DNA from: a virus
IMG/VR virus record: IMGVR_UViG_3300009537_000085
Coordinates: 1-34,931 of that record
DNA: 34,931 nt
Reading direction: 5' to 3' (one strand)
Part shown: in pieces, positions 14,222 to 23,700 of the stretch
Numbering within the stretch: position 1 is the first letter of the stretch
How the letters are laid out: the number at the start of each line of letters is the position of its first letter
Notes under the pieces: generated by a model
Told to the model about the DNA's origin: nothing
The model's database searches: none
What the model saw: the letters and a program-made list of their open reading frames with translations, nothing else
Translations under genes and position numbers: made by a program

Positions 14222-15083
14222 TCTCAACCTCCTCGTAGTCTACGTCGATAGGCTCGCTTGCCACGACCTCTTCGATGGAGGGAATCTCCATCCTATTCTC
14301 TTGCTGCTCAATCATACGTAGCTTCCACTGCTGCGCACGACGAGTAAGGTCGCCATCCTCTCCATCCTCGGCAAGAAGCAGGTCGCGGTCTTTCACCAGT
14401 TCGGCGCCAACACGTGCCATGGTCGCAACGGCCTGAATCTTCGAAGCGCTGGGTCGGTCTGCTCGAGCAAGGTCCTGGATGAGCTTGTACCCCAAGGCAA
14501 TGCCTGCCTCGTAATAGTCCATGGCCTGTACACGTCGACGGATACCCAAAAGCGCATAGGTCTTGGTCAGGTCTCCTTCGTTCGCAGCCTGAATGTCCTT
14601 GGCTTCCTGCTGGGTGAGCAGCTGGAAAAAATCCCAACGGCCTTGCTGTGACATTCCGCCCAGGTCCCAGAAGTACGTACTGAAGGTCTCCAGGACCTGG
14701 ACCTCCGGAACAACGTGTTCCCCATACTTGGTCACCAACTCGGTACGTGCACGGAGCAGGTCCCCGTGCGCGAGCATCAAGACCTGGAAGTCCTGACGAA
14801 GTCGCCCTGCATACAAGAAGGCTTCAGCCGCACGGTAAGAAGGTACGTTCTTCCAAACATCGTGCAGCCCCTGATTTCGGAGCCACCTCCTAAAGCCTGT
14901 GTTTGTCGACTTGTAAACCGGTTGCCAGTTCGAGGGCAGAGGCCCGAGCTCGTGCTCCAAGGCCTCGAGCTCGTCTTCCTGTGGAGCGACCAACCCTCTG
15001 AGTGAGCACTCCGAAGCGACTTCGATCCAAGACCGCTTTCGGCTGACCAGAAAGCGTAGATACTGGCGGTGTGGGTATTCCAC
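14187..15083 (-). CDS. Hypothetical helical protein
   Basis: 298 residues, GTG start preceded by AGGCGG. It is almost wholly helical, with Arg/Leu-rich segments (RAAEAFLYAGRLRQDFQVLM, LLRARTELVTKYG) and an acidic C-terminal tail. It has no K-x-[AS] sites of the neighbour type and no Cys pairs. It is encoded three genes before the terminase, so a small-terminase or tail-assembly role was considered, but I see no DNA-binding motif. Its 3' end overlaps the next gene by 35 bases. Confidence 0.85.
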   Translation of the reverse strand: MEYPHRQYLRFLVSRKRSWIEVASECSLRGLVAPQEDELEALEHELGPLPSNWQPVYKSTNTGFRRWLRNQGLHDVWKNVPSYRAAEAFLYAGRLRQDFQVLMLAHGDLLRARTELVTKYGEHVVPEVQVLETFSTYFWDLGGMSQQGRWDFFQLLTQQEAKDIQAANEGDLTKTYALLGIRRRVQAMDYYEAGIALGYKLIQDLARADRPSASKIQAVATMARVGAELVKDRDLLLAEDGEDGDLTRRAQQWKLRMIEQQENRMEIPSIEEVVASEPIDVDYEEVENADNVHEFPAS

Positions 15084-15095
15084 GCTGCCGCCTGT

Positions 15096-17069
15096 CTAGT
15101 GGATTTTCGCTTCGAGTCCTTGAAGACCTCGAATGACCGTATTGAGTTGCGTCATCGCGTTCTTGGCTGCGACCTCTCGAACATCGTCCATGCCCAGGCG
15201 ACTTGCCAACAGGATCTCAGCCAGCTTCGAACTCACCTTCTCCAGGTCCGGCAGGTAGTCGACATACACAGACACGTTCTCTGGAGTCATGAATCCCAGA
15301 GACAGGATGGCATCGGCGGTCTCCTTGTCGGTGATGACGCTGGCCTCCTTCACCAGGTCGACCCGTAGGTTGGGCAACGACCGATGAATGCTCGCGACCT
15401 TGAGGAGCTCTCGAATCTTGACGTCGCCCTCCAGCTGAACCTTGCGTGTATGAACCGCACGCGCCGAACCCCGCTCATCTGCCGTCTTCATCAGGTTCAC
15501 AGATTGCTCGTAGGTCAGTCCCAAGGCGCCGAGAGCGAATTCGGCATCGATAGGGGAGAGCATCTGGTCCTTGAACGCAAGTACGTTCTCTCCTCGTAGC
15601 ATGTAGGTCGCACCGTCCGAAATCAGCTCTGTGCTGCTCGAGCTCGCGACCTTGATGGCCTCTCGTTCTTGTGCATCCTCAACCGATTCTGGTACGGCCG
15701 TGTGCTTGCCTCGAAGGGGGAGCCACTTGAATGTGGAGGGAATGATGTAGTCATGGTCTCCCAATGAAGCAATCTTCTGGATGCCCTCGACGAAGGTGAG
15801 AAGCGCCCGCGTACCCGTCGACAAGCGCTCGACATGAACACTCGAGGTCTTCACTCCATCCTCTCCGGCGATACTGGACCTGCCCCTGATTTTCAGGGGT
15901 TCGGTCGCAAACGCGAGCGGACCTTCCTGGTACACAAAGACGCCGACTTCGCCCGTACCCGGCGTAGTCCGAGGCAAGGTCACGTTCTCAACCCGAACCC
16001 CCGCAATCTTCTCTTGTAGAGCATGACCCTCGGGGCTTGAGTAGACAGCCAGACCCAACGGCTTCTCATCCAAGGTCACGCTCTTGGGAATGACCACACC
16101 TCGAACCTGCTTGCCACCCAACCATACATCGTAGATGCCCAGAGAGCCCGCAACCTCCGCACGCTTCTCGATGACTTGGTCACGAACCACCGGGTCGATG
16201 ACGAAGGTGACAGACCCGCGCTTCTGCAAGGCCTCCCAGTTCTGGGGTAGGGACACAGCCTGCCGAGCCTCGTGGGGGTTAAGGGCCTGTTCCTGGATGT
16301 TGAAACACGCGTGGTTGGCGTATCGCGCCTTGTACGCGGTTGCGGTCTTTACGAGCTGGATGACCGTTGGCTTTGTTGAAGCATGGCGGTAAGCCTCGAG
16401 CTCGGATGCAGTCTTCTCCCTCGAGTTCAGGAGCGTGAGCGTTGCCCTGTGCATGGCGTCGTTGTTCAAACATGCCTGACGTAGCGGTCCATCGTTCTTG
16501 AGCCGCTCACGGAAGGCCTGAAGGTCCTGGTCATGGAACCCAACCGAAGCTGCCTTCAACAACGAAGGGCGCGCTCCGGAAGTCTTGCTCAGGGCGCCCC
16601 CCATGTAGCGTTGGTCTGCTGACGGTGGCTTGGTCTGAGCTGCAAGGCTCGTAGCCGGCCCAAACTGCCCCTTTCGCGCCGGCCCCAAGAAAAGCGTGGG
16701 ACGGAAGAGGATACCTTGAATCTCCTCATCGTCGACGGGGAAGGCCTGCTTCTCGTGCATGTAGATGTCAAGAGGAGCCATCTCCCGTTCCCGCACGATG
16801 ATGGGAATGGCAATCAGCTTCTTCTCGTCTGCCGCAGCTTCCTTGGTCATCTTCGCAGGAAAGATCAAGACCCGCCCTACCGCATAGCCTCTCGACGAGT
16901 CTACGCGTTCGAGCTCGACCTCGTTCTCTGTGTTGTACATCCACGGAAGCTGCTTGTACGCGTGCTTGAGGATTTCGGCCGGCCACTCTTCGGGTTCCTC
17001 CTCAAGCGCGGTGGTTGCGGCCGTCTTCTCAAACGAGATCGTGGACTTTCGGAAGAGTGGCTGTTCCAT
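15096..17069 (-). CDS. Large virion-type protein very rich in the K-x-A motif
   Basis: 657 residues from the ATG at 17069, preferred to a GTG two codons upstream because AGGA is eight bases before the ATG. Mixed alpha/beta; no membrane segment or known enzyme motif. About thirteen K-x-[AS]-type sites are spread over its length (FEKTAA, TKEAAA, LKAASV, EKTASE, VKTATA, EKRAEV, EKIAGV, QKIASL, IKVASS, MKTADE, LKVASI, VKEASV, EKVSSK). It is the densest user of the motif in the window. Its position between spike-proximal genes and the terminase suggests a tail, baseplate or internal virion protein. Confidence 0.9.
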   Translation of the reverse strand: MEQPLFRKSTISFEKTAATTALEEEPEEWPAEILKHAYKQLPWMYNTENEVELERVDSSRGYAVGRVLIFPAKMTKEAAADEKKLIAIPIIVREREMAPLDIYMHEKQAFPVDDEEIQGILFRPTLFLGPARKGQFGPATSLAAQTKPPSADQRYMGGALSKTSGARPSLLKAASVGFHDQDLQAFRERLKNDGPLRQACLNNDAMHRATLTLLNSREKTASELEAYRHASTKPTVIQLVKTATAYKARYANHACFNIQEQALNPHEARQAVSLPQNWEALQKRGSVTFVIDPVVRDQVIEKRAEVAGSLGIYDVWLGGKQVRGVVIPKSVTLDEKPLGLAVYSSPEGHALQEKIAGVRVENVTLPRTTPGTGEVGVFVYQEGPLAFATEPLKIRGRSSIAGEDGVKTSSVHVERLSTGTRALLTFVEGIQKIASLGDHDYIIPSTFKWLPLRGKHTAVPESVEDAQEREAIKVASSSSTELISDGATYMLRGENVLAFKDQMLSPIDAEFALGALGLTYEQSVNLMKTADERGSARAVHTRKVQLEGDVKIRELLKVASIHRSLPNLRVDLVKEASVITDKETADAILSLGFMTPENVSVYVDYLPDLEKVSSKLAEILLASRLGMDDVREVAAKNAMTQLNTVIRGLQGLEAKIH

Positions 17070-17079
17070 GAACACGTTC

Positions 17080-18249
17080 CTATGGGAAGAGGTCGTTGTA
17101 CTGGTCTTGTAGGTTTCTCTGCCGGACCGTCAAGTTGCTCGTAATCTGCTCCACCTGCAGACCGAGCAACGACAGGAAAGCGTCTACGTGATTGGAAGGG
17201 TCATCGGCGGTTACAACCAACGCTGCTCCAGCAACGATACCACGAGCCCCGTACACAGGCACGTTCGACGCGTTCTGGGCTCTGGTCACGAAGTTCTCCA
17301 GGCCGCCAGTCTCCGGAGTCAGGTAGATGACGTGAGTATTGTTGAAGAATGTGGCGATGCTTGCAAGCTGCTCAATTACGCCCTCTGCTCTCTCAGCTGC
17401 CCCATACAAGATGGAAGCCCTGCGACCAAGCAGCTCTACCAGTTGCTGAAGAACCTCGGAAGAACCCGCCGACATCCGAAGGTTGTCGTGGATACGGGCA
17501 ATCACGTCCACGAGTTCTCGCGCAGGGGGGACCAAGCTTGCGACCGGCACGACCAACCATTTGGGGTAGGCGCCTCGCACGGGCACGAAGTCGGTAGGGA
17601 CCTGTCCGAGGCCCTGGAGTACGGTTTCGGGCACGGCGTTGACCTCCTCCATGAACGAGCTGAACGACGCGGGCCCAAGACGGGTAGCGGCTCGGACATA
17701 CTCACTTGCTTCCTCGAGTCGGTTGACTTCGAACATCTCATCGAAGTCGTCGAAGTCTGTGAAGACACCAAACAGGGAGCGTAGTTGGCTGATATCTCCG
17801 CCTTCTGAGACTCCGTTGAGGAAGATGAACCCGCCAACAGACGTGTCCCTGTCGGTTAACGGACGGTATGGGTCGCTCGAGTCACGTGCCGAGGCTGCCA
17901 GGTCCAGGAGCCAACCACTGGTACCCGACCCCTGCCACGGGAGAAGGCCTTCCTGTTCGAAGTCCTCGAAGACCCAGTCCGGGTCCCACCGAAGATTCGT
18001 GTGTACAGCCACTCCTGCCGTGGTCTGGAGGATATCCTCGGTCGCCTTTTCAACCGTGGCTGTTGCTGAAGTCAGCGTCCCCCTGATGGCACTGATATCG
18101 TCTTGTACCAAGCTAGCGAGCACCTGGAGTCCCAGAGAGACGATCTCGAAGAACTGTCCAACCTGCTCGGCCAGTCCTGCAACGTCGGCGAGCGCCTCGA
18201 GTTGGTCGAACTCGGGAGTCGATGTCAGCTGGACCCAAGAATCAGGCAC
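17080..18249 (-). CDS. Hypothetical virion-type protein
   Basis: 389 residues, GTG start with AGGAG about seven bases upstream. The N-terminal 70 residues form hydrophobic helices (VGQFFEIVSLGLQVLASLV) and a Thr/Ala stretch. A Gly/Ser/Asp-rich middle and a helical C-terminal region ending in a polar Gln/Asn-rich segment follow. There is a single weak K-x-A site (VEKATE). It is encoded between two unknown proteins downstream of the spike gene, so a tail or baseplate role is inferred. No domain is recognised. Confidence 0.87.
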   Translation of the reverse strand: MPDSWVQLTSTPEFDQLEALADVAGLAEQVGQFFEIVSLGLQVLASLVQDDISAIRGTLTSATATVEKATEDILQTTAGVAVHTNLRWDPDWVFEDFEQEGLLPWQGSGTSGWLLDLAASARDSSDPYRPLTDRDTSVGGFIFLNGVSEGGDISQLRSLFGVFTDFDDFDEMFEVNRLEEASEYVRAATRLGPASFSSFMEEVNAVPETVLQGLGQVPTDFVPVRGAYPKWLVVPVASLVPPARELVDVIARIHDNLRMSAGSSEVLQQLVELLGRRASILYGAAERAEGVIEQLASIATFFNNTHVIYLTPETGGLENFVTRAQNASNVPVYGARGIVAGAALVVTADDPSNHVDAFLSLLGLQVEQITSNLTVRQRNLQDQYNDLFP

Positions 18250-18258
18250 CTGAAGCTC

Positions 18259-18939
18259 CTAGATGAACGCCCCGGTATTGACAATACCGCTTACTGGGCT
18301 CCCTCCCCCAGTGCCCGTGTAGGTGACGATCGCGACCACACTGCCCAAGGCCGTTGCCCAAGCTTGGGCAATTCCGTCTAGGTGACTGGCAAGCTGCGCA
18401 TTGATGGGCGCACCAAATACATCCCCAGAGCCAAAATGTCCGTTCGCGAGGACAGCTGCAGGTAGCGTAGCCCGCAGCTGCAATAGTGCCTTGGCCGCCA
18501 AGTCTGGATTAACAGCGGGCGAGACCACTCCTTGCCCTGTTCCTAGACCAGGGTTTGGAATCATCTGGATGAGGCCTATCCCCGTCAACCGGTCGAGCGG
18601 CGCTTGCACCAGAGAACCCACCGCCTTGTTCGTTAGGGGCCCGTTCCACCCTTTGGAGTTGATGAACGTGCTAACCGCGGCCGCTGTACCCGGGAAGCTG
18701 AAGTTTGCGGGCGCGGGGATGCCAGTCACGTCGCTCGTACCACTTCCAAGGTCTTGTACAACCAGGTTCTTGACCGCGTTGACCAAGCCCGCGCACAGAG
18801 CACGTACTAGCTCTGTCGCCGGGTTGTGCGCAGGCATCCCGGTCTCCGGGTTCCTGCGTACCACTGCACTGGACTGCGGGAATACCGAGAGATGGTCTGC
18901 CAGAACCAAGGAGAACAAGGTTTCGGAAGTGATGGCCAT
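18259..18939 (-). CDS. Hypothetical virion-type protein, Ala/Gly-rich
   Basis: 226 residues. The ATG overlaps the stop of the spike gene (TGATG), indicating coupled translation. The protein is rich in Ala, Gly, Val, Pro and Asn, with few charges (SFPGTAAAVSTFINSKGWNG, VTYTGTGGGSPVSGIVNTG), as in structural proteins forming repeated assemblies. No Cys pairs and no K-x-A motif. Tight coupling to the spike suggests a tail-tip or baseplate component, which remains an inference. Confidence 0.87.
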   Translation of the reverse strand: MAITSETLFSLVLADHLSVFPQSSAVVRRNPETGMPAHNPATELVRALCAGLVNAVKNLVVQDLGSGTSDVTGIPAPANFSFPGTAAAVSTFINSKGWNGPLTNKAVGSLVQAPLDRLTGIGLIQMIPNPGLGTGQGVVSPAVNPDLAAKALLQLRATLPAAVLANGHFGSGDVFGAPINAQLASHLDGIAQAWATALGSVVAIVTYTGTGGGSPVSGIVNTGAFI

Positions 18940-20498
18940 CAGCTCGAGTCCGGAGTGAACGTGCTCGCGAGTTTCACGGCCTGAATGCCTGGTAGGCCTC
19001 CGGCTGCCACTGAAATCGATCCCAAGATGGGGGCGCCGGTCACGAAGTCGACTGGGTGAGTGAGTGTGGTAACCACCAATCCTCGTCCAGGCGGGCCCAG
19101 GTTGACGGTACCTGCGTTGTCCAAGCTGATTTCTCCGGCCGCAGTCTTTATCCGAACGCCTGTGTTGTTGACTTCAACTACCGCCACCCCCTGAGTGGAA
19201 ATGACCTTGATGGCCCCGCTGGGCTTGACTCGAATTTCCGCCAAGGGCTTGTCCTGGGTGAGGCCCGACGAAATCCGGAGCTCTCCAAGAATGTTGTGAA
19301 CGACGTAGTCTCCGATGGCGACCGTAATGCCTCCTGCCTCGTCCTCTTTCTGTGAGTTGGCAATGAATAAGGTCGACCGGCCGCCAACCTTGACGTGGGA
19401 ACCCGTACCCACACCTCGATGGTACTCGTCCCCAATAAATTCGTTCTTCGAACCCACTACCTGCTCAACAACCGTACCTTCGACGACTCGGTCTAGGCCT
19501 CCTTGTACTTCCTCTGTGATGTGCGCAGCCACGCGCTTCACCGACCCGGTCACAGTTTCCTGCAGGTCTCCTCCGACCGCGACTACACGGTCCCGCCTGA
19601 CCGTAAGCTGGTCACTCTGCTTGGTCTCGACCACGCGATTTCCCGCGACTGTACGATACACGCCTCGAATTTTCTCGAAGAACGAGCCTTGCGTGAACTC
19701 CGACCTCGAGCTGTTGTAGGAATGCGTTGACCTTCCGTGAACATAGCTCTGAACATTCCCGTCGCGGTCGACCCAGTAGCGAAACCGGTTGTTGATCAAG
19801 ATTCGGGCTATCACCCCTCCGAGCTTGCCATTGACAACCCGTTCGTCGTCCTCTTCAGCGATTCGACCCAACCCCAAATCAATGATGGGGTCGTCTTGTG
19901 CGAACTCTTTGAGCTGAAGCCGCAATTCCACGGGCGTGCGAAGCTGTCCGTGGGACTCGTCCTCTCTCCTGCTACGAAAAGAGAGCTTGCCTCCGGTTGT
20001 AAGCAGCTCGTAGTTCTCACACAGGTCTCGGATGACGTTGCTCAACGGGATGTACACCCGCTGTGCAACCTGGGTCGCACCTACTTCAATGACCCCGCCC
20101 CTTCGCATAATCAGGAAATTACCATCCTTCGAAGAGAGCTCCATGTCTCCTTCGTTTAGAACCGGACGGTTCATACGGAAGTCGTTCGGGTCGGACTCGT
20201 CATCTTGGCCGAGTTGCGCAGGCTGGGCGCACCCGCCGAGAATCATCGGAACCCGGTCAACGGAAGGGAACAACAGCCAGACGATGCTGTTGACCTCTGG
20301 CATCCAGAATATCCCTCCCCCCTCCGTGTTCACGTAGACGGGCATGACCTGGATGCCTTCGTAAGTCCCTCCCGTCTCGTCGATGACCGTGCACCTGTAC
20401 TTGCTCGTATCCACGTATACAACCCGAGCTCTGACGAGCTTGACCGGTCCGATTTCGTCGTAGATGGGGGCGCGGGTGGGGCGATGAGGGAAGTTCAT
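18939..20498 (-). CDS. Baseplate or tail-tip spike protein (OB-fold plus beta-helix, gpV/gp5-like)
   Basis: 519 residues, ATG start, no strong ribosome binding site. Residues about 17-92 show the beta-barrel pattern of spike OB-fold domains (VRARVVYVDTSKYRCTVID, FWMPEVNSIVWLLFPSVDR, MILGG). A connecting region follows. From about 260 on there are short repeating beta-strands with Val/Thr/Gly alternation (VVETKQSDQLTVRRDRVVAV, GGDLQETVTGSV, AAGEISLDNAGTVNLG), consistent with a trimeric beta-helix. Proteins of this form pierce the host envelope in contractile-tailed phages and related systems. No sheath or tube gene is in the window, so tail type is not proven. One K-x-A site lies near the end (VKLAST). 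Confidence 0.85.
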   Translation of the reverse strand: MNFPHRPTRAPIYDEIGPVKLVRARVVYVDTSKYRCTVIDETGGTYEGIQVMPVYVNTEGGGIFWMPEVNSIVWLLFPSVDRVPMILGGCAQPAQLGQDDESDPNDFRMNRPVLNEGDMELSSKDGNFLIMRRGGVIEVGATQVAQRVYIPLSNVIRDLCENYELLTTGGKLSFRSRREDESHGQLRTPVELRLQLKEFAQDDPIIDLGLGRIAEEDDERVVNGKLGGVIARILINNRFRYWVDRDGNVQSYVHGRSTHSYNSSRSEFTQGSFFEKIRGVYRTVAGNRVVETKQSDQLTVRRDRVVAVGGDLQETVTGSVKRVAAHITEEVQGGLDRVVEGTVVEQVVGSKNEFIGDEYHRGVGTGSHVKVGGRSTLFIANSQKEDEAGGITVAIGDYVVHNILGELRISSGLTQDKPLAEIRVKPSGAIKVISTQGVAVVEVNNTGVRIKTAAGEISLDNAGTVNLGPPGRGLVVTTLTHPVDFVTGAPILGSISVAAGGLPGIQAVKLASTFTPDSS

Positions 20499-20500
20499 GG

Positions 20501-20743
20501 TCAGGGCTGAACGTCGTAGACGGTGTCCCCTATATTCAGGGCTCTAGGGACCGGTGTATCGAAGTCCCATCGAGAGCATAGACCACAACCAACACACTGG
20601 TAGTAGACGCCCGTTTCTACATCCCAGAGAAAGGACCGGTCATCTCCATTCAAGTCCCATGAACAACGAGGACACCAGGCGTAGGAGGTCCTATGCGTAC
20701 CTTGCCAAAGCGCAGACCACCGCGCCAACAACCTTGCGAGCAA
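20501..20743 (-). CDS. Small zinc-ribbon protein directly downstream of the RNA polymerase gene
   Basis: 80 residues from a TTG at 20743, with AGGAG six bases upstream. Longer versions of the frame run back into the polymerase gene and have no good start. The N-terminus is a short amphipathic helix (LARLLARWSALWQG). Two Cys pairs follow, C24-x2-C27 (WCPRCSW) and C50-x2-C53 (QCVGCGLC, with an extra Cys at 56), separated by aromatic beta-strands: a zinc ribbon. It begins 20 bases after the polymerase stop and touches the spike gene. The ribbon and location allow a transcription-partner role, but a structural zinc protein is equally possible. Confidence 0.8.
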   Translation of the reverse strand: MLARLLARWSALWQGTHRTSYAWCPRCSWDLNGDDRSFLWDVETGVYYQCVGCGLCSRWDFDTPVPRALNIGDTVYDVQP

Positions 20744-20762
20744 TGTTGTCTCCTCTAGAAGG

Positions 20763-23700
20763 TCAATACTGACCCTTCCACTCGTCCCCAAGCACTTTCC
20801 TGCCCTTGCCGAACTCGGTCGCCTGAGCAGCAGCAGGAATCGGGTGGAAGCCGTGGATGTTCGTTGCCCAACCCTCACGAGCAGCCTGGGTCAGAGTCTT
20901 GTTGAGCTTCTGGAAATTGAGCCTGGCCATCCAATCCTCCTGCATCTCCAATGGCAGGATGTCCACGCCCTTTAGAATCGGCGTGTGAAGGACCGGCTTC
21001 TTCGCCTTCTTGTTCCAAGCACGGACGACCGACGTAGGCCTGAGGTCCCCAGGCAGCCAGTCAGGATGCTCGCCCGGGTCGTCCACGCGCGTCACGTTCG
21101 TCAAGGCCTTGGACAAGACCTCGGCATTGCGTCGACGCACAGGCACGGCCGTCATCAGCACACGCTGCAGCTCGGACGCGATGTAGTCCTGAACAGCCTG
21201 AATCCCTCGGAGATGAAGCAACTCGCGCGGGTCGACCGACCCGTCGGACAATGCCTCTCCCTTCTGTACGATGCCCCTGAGCTTGACTGTCCTAGTCTGG
21301 TCTTCTGGGATGTAGTGCTCCTTGCTGCCGATGTATACAAGCTCACCGCCCTGCGGCGCCTTGACGACCTTGGTGACCCGTCCTGTAGTCTTGGCTAGAG
21401 GGGCAGCACCGGGCAGGTTCTTTGGCATCCTGAGGACATGCTGGAGTCTGACAAACATGTCCTTGGATTCCGCTCCCTTCCCTCGAGCTAGGCCTCCGGT
21501 GTGGAAGACCCGAAGTGACAGCTGGGTTGCCGGTTCTCCGATGGCTTGACCCGCCATTACGCCCACGTTGTCTCCTACGTCGTAGGACTTGGAGCCCGCA
21601 GCCAAGCCCATGCACTTTTGGCAGACTCCGTGCTTGGCCTCACACCGCATGGGTGAACGAACATACAACGCCTTCTTGTTCATCTTCCTGGCTGCTGCTA
21701 CGAGGACAGGAGTGACCAACACACTCGCGCTACCGGCCGTATACCGGTCAAGGATGTCTGGGTCATCCAGGTCGAGCCAAATCCCTTGATTGGTACCGCA
21801 ATCCTTCTCTGTAACAAGCAGGTTCATGGTCGAGTTGATGACCTGCTTGGACATGTAGCCCGGGTCTCGCACACCCTGAACCTTCTGCAAGGTCCCCTTC
21901 CTGGCCCCGTGGAGGGTTGTCCAGTACGATGCCAGGTCCATTCCCTCAGAATAGGACTTGGGAATCAGGTACGGCACTACACGGCTCTTCGCGTCCATGA
22001 CCAGAGCGGGGGTCGAAACAATTTGCTTCAACTGTTCCCTGCTCCCTCTTGACCCGGAGTCAACCATCATCGAGATGTTGGTAGGCGCCCGGTCAAAGGA
22101 CATGGCATTGATACGGTCCAACTCTTCGTTGATGACCTGGTAGATTTCTACGATTTTCTTGTCTTGTGCCTTGCGTCCCAACGAAGACTGACGAATCTTC
22201 GCGGCCTTTCGCTCAGCTCCGTGAATCAGCAGGTCTCGATTCTTCTTCCCTACGACCGAGAAGTCATCGAGGCCGATGGAAAAGCCCACGGATGTGCTGT
22301 ACTCGTTGCCGAGGTTGAGCAACGCGTTCGCGACTTCCCCGTACCGGTTCTCGTAGTGCTTAGCGACGTGCGTGAGCACCTTTTTGGTCATGCCCTTGTC
22401 GAACACACGCATCTGGGACAAGGGCTTCTTCCCAATCTCCCGCAACTTCTCGGGGAGCGCAGCCTCGATGCGCAGCCGCCCCAACGTGGTTTCGTGCCCG
22501 CCCACGGTGATGATGTCCGTGGCTTTGATATCCCCTCGACGCTCAGCCGAAATCGCATCAGCCACATGTCGGTACTTCTTGTCTGTCTTCTTCCCGGGCT
22601 GTGAGAGCAGGTACAACCCCAACAGGGCCTCGTGACCCGGCGTGTACATGACTGCCCCGGTCGTAGAGCTGAATAGGTTGTTGCTTGGGAAGAGATTGTT
22701 GGCTTCCTTCACCGAAGCCTCACGAATCGGCAAATACACGGACATGGCGTCCCCATCGAAATCCGCGTTGTAGCCCGAGGTCACGAGCGGGTGGATTTCG
22801 ATGGCTTTGCCTCCGATGAGTCGAGGCTTGAAGGCCAGTACATTGAACTTGTGAAGGGCTGGGTCCCTCTTCAGGAACACGGGCCTGGACTCCATGGCGC
22901 GCTCAAGCGCCTTCTCCGCGGCCGGGGTTCTCGAGGTTACTGCGTCCGACGCGTCCATGGTTTTGTAGCCCTGGCGTACAAGCTCGCGCTCGATGAACGG
23001 CCGATACATCTCCCAGGCAATATCTTCCGGAAGTCCCAGCTCATCCAAACCCATTCTGGGCTCGGGTGTGATGATTGAACGACCAGAGAAGTCCTGTCGA
23101 CGCTTGAGCAGCCGCTTTTGGAAGTACCCGGTCTTCGCCGAACCCGAGTCACCACCAGTAGGCTTGCGAATCTTGCCTGAAATCAGGTCCAGCACGCCAC
23201 GCCATTCCCTGGTCAAGGAACCACCCGTTCCGGTAAAGGCCTTGAGCCCGTCGTAGAGTTCTTCGCGGAGCTCTCTCAACTGCTCATCTGGCATTCCAAT
23301 GTGCTTGTTTGCACCAAGCGCCTCGTTCGTCGCCGCAATCTCTTTGTAGAGCCCATTCAAGTCATCGGTCGAGAGCCGTCCATCATCCCTGACGACCACA
23401 GGGCGAAAGACCGGGGGAATCACGGGTACGGACTTCATCATGTAGACCGTAGGGGACAGGCCTTGGTCGTCGAGTGCCCGCAGGATTCGGAGTTGCGCAT
23501 GCAGCTTCGCTCGCGTGGACTTACCCACCCGTTTGATTTTCTCCTCGAGCGCTGCTCTCTGCTTCTTGACGTCGACTTGCTTGAGCAGCTCTTGAAGGGC
23601 AGCACCGCCGGCCTTGCCATTGACCTTCTTGTCGCCACGGATGTACGCGTCGTATTCCCGTTGAGTAATGCCCAAGAGTTTCTTGATCGCACTCTCGAAC

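Noticed and set aside
14187-15083. Small terminase subunit assignment for the 298-residue helical protein
   Set aside because: Position is suggestive, but no helix-turn-helix or other small-subunit feature is visible and the protein is longer than usual.
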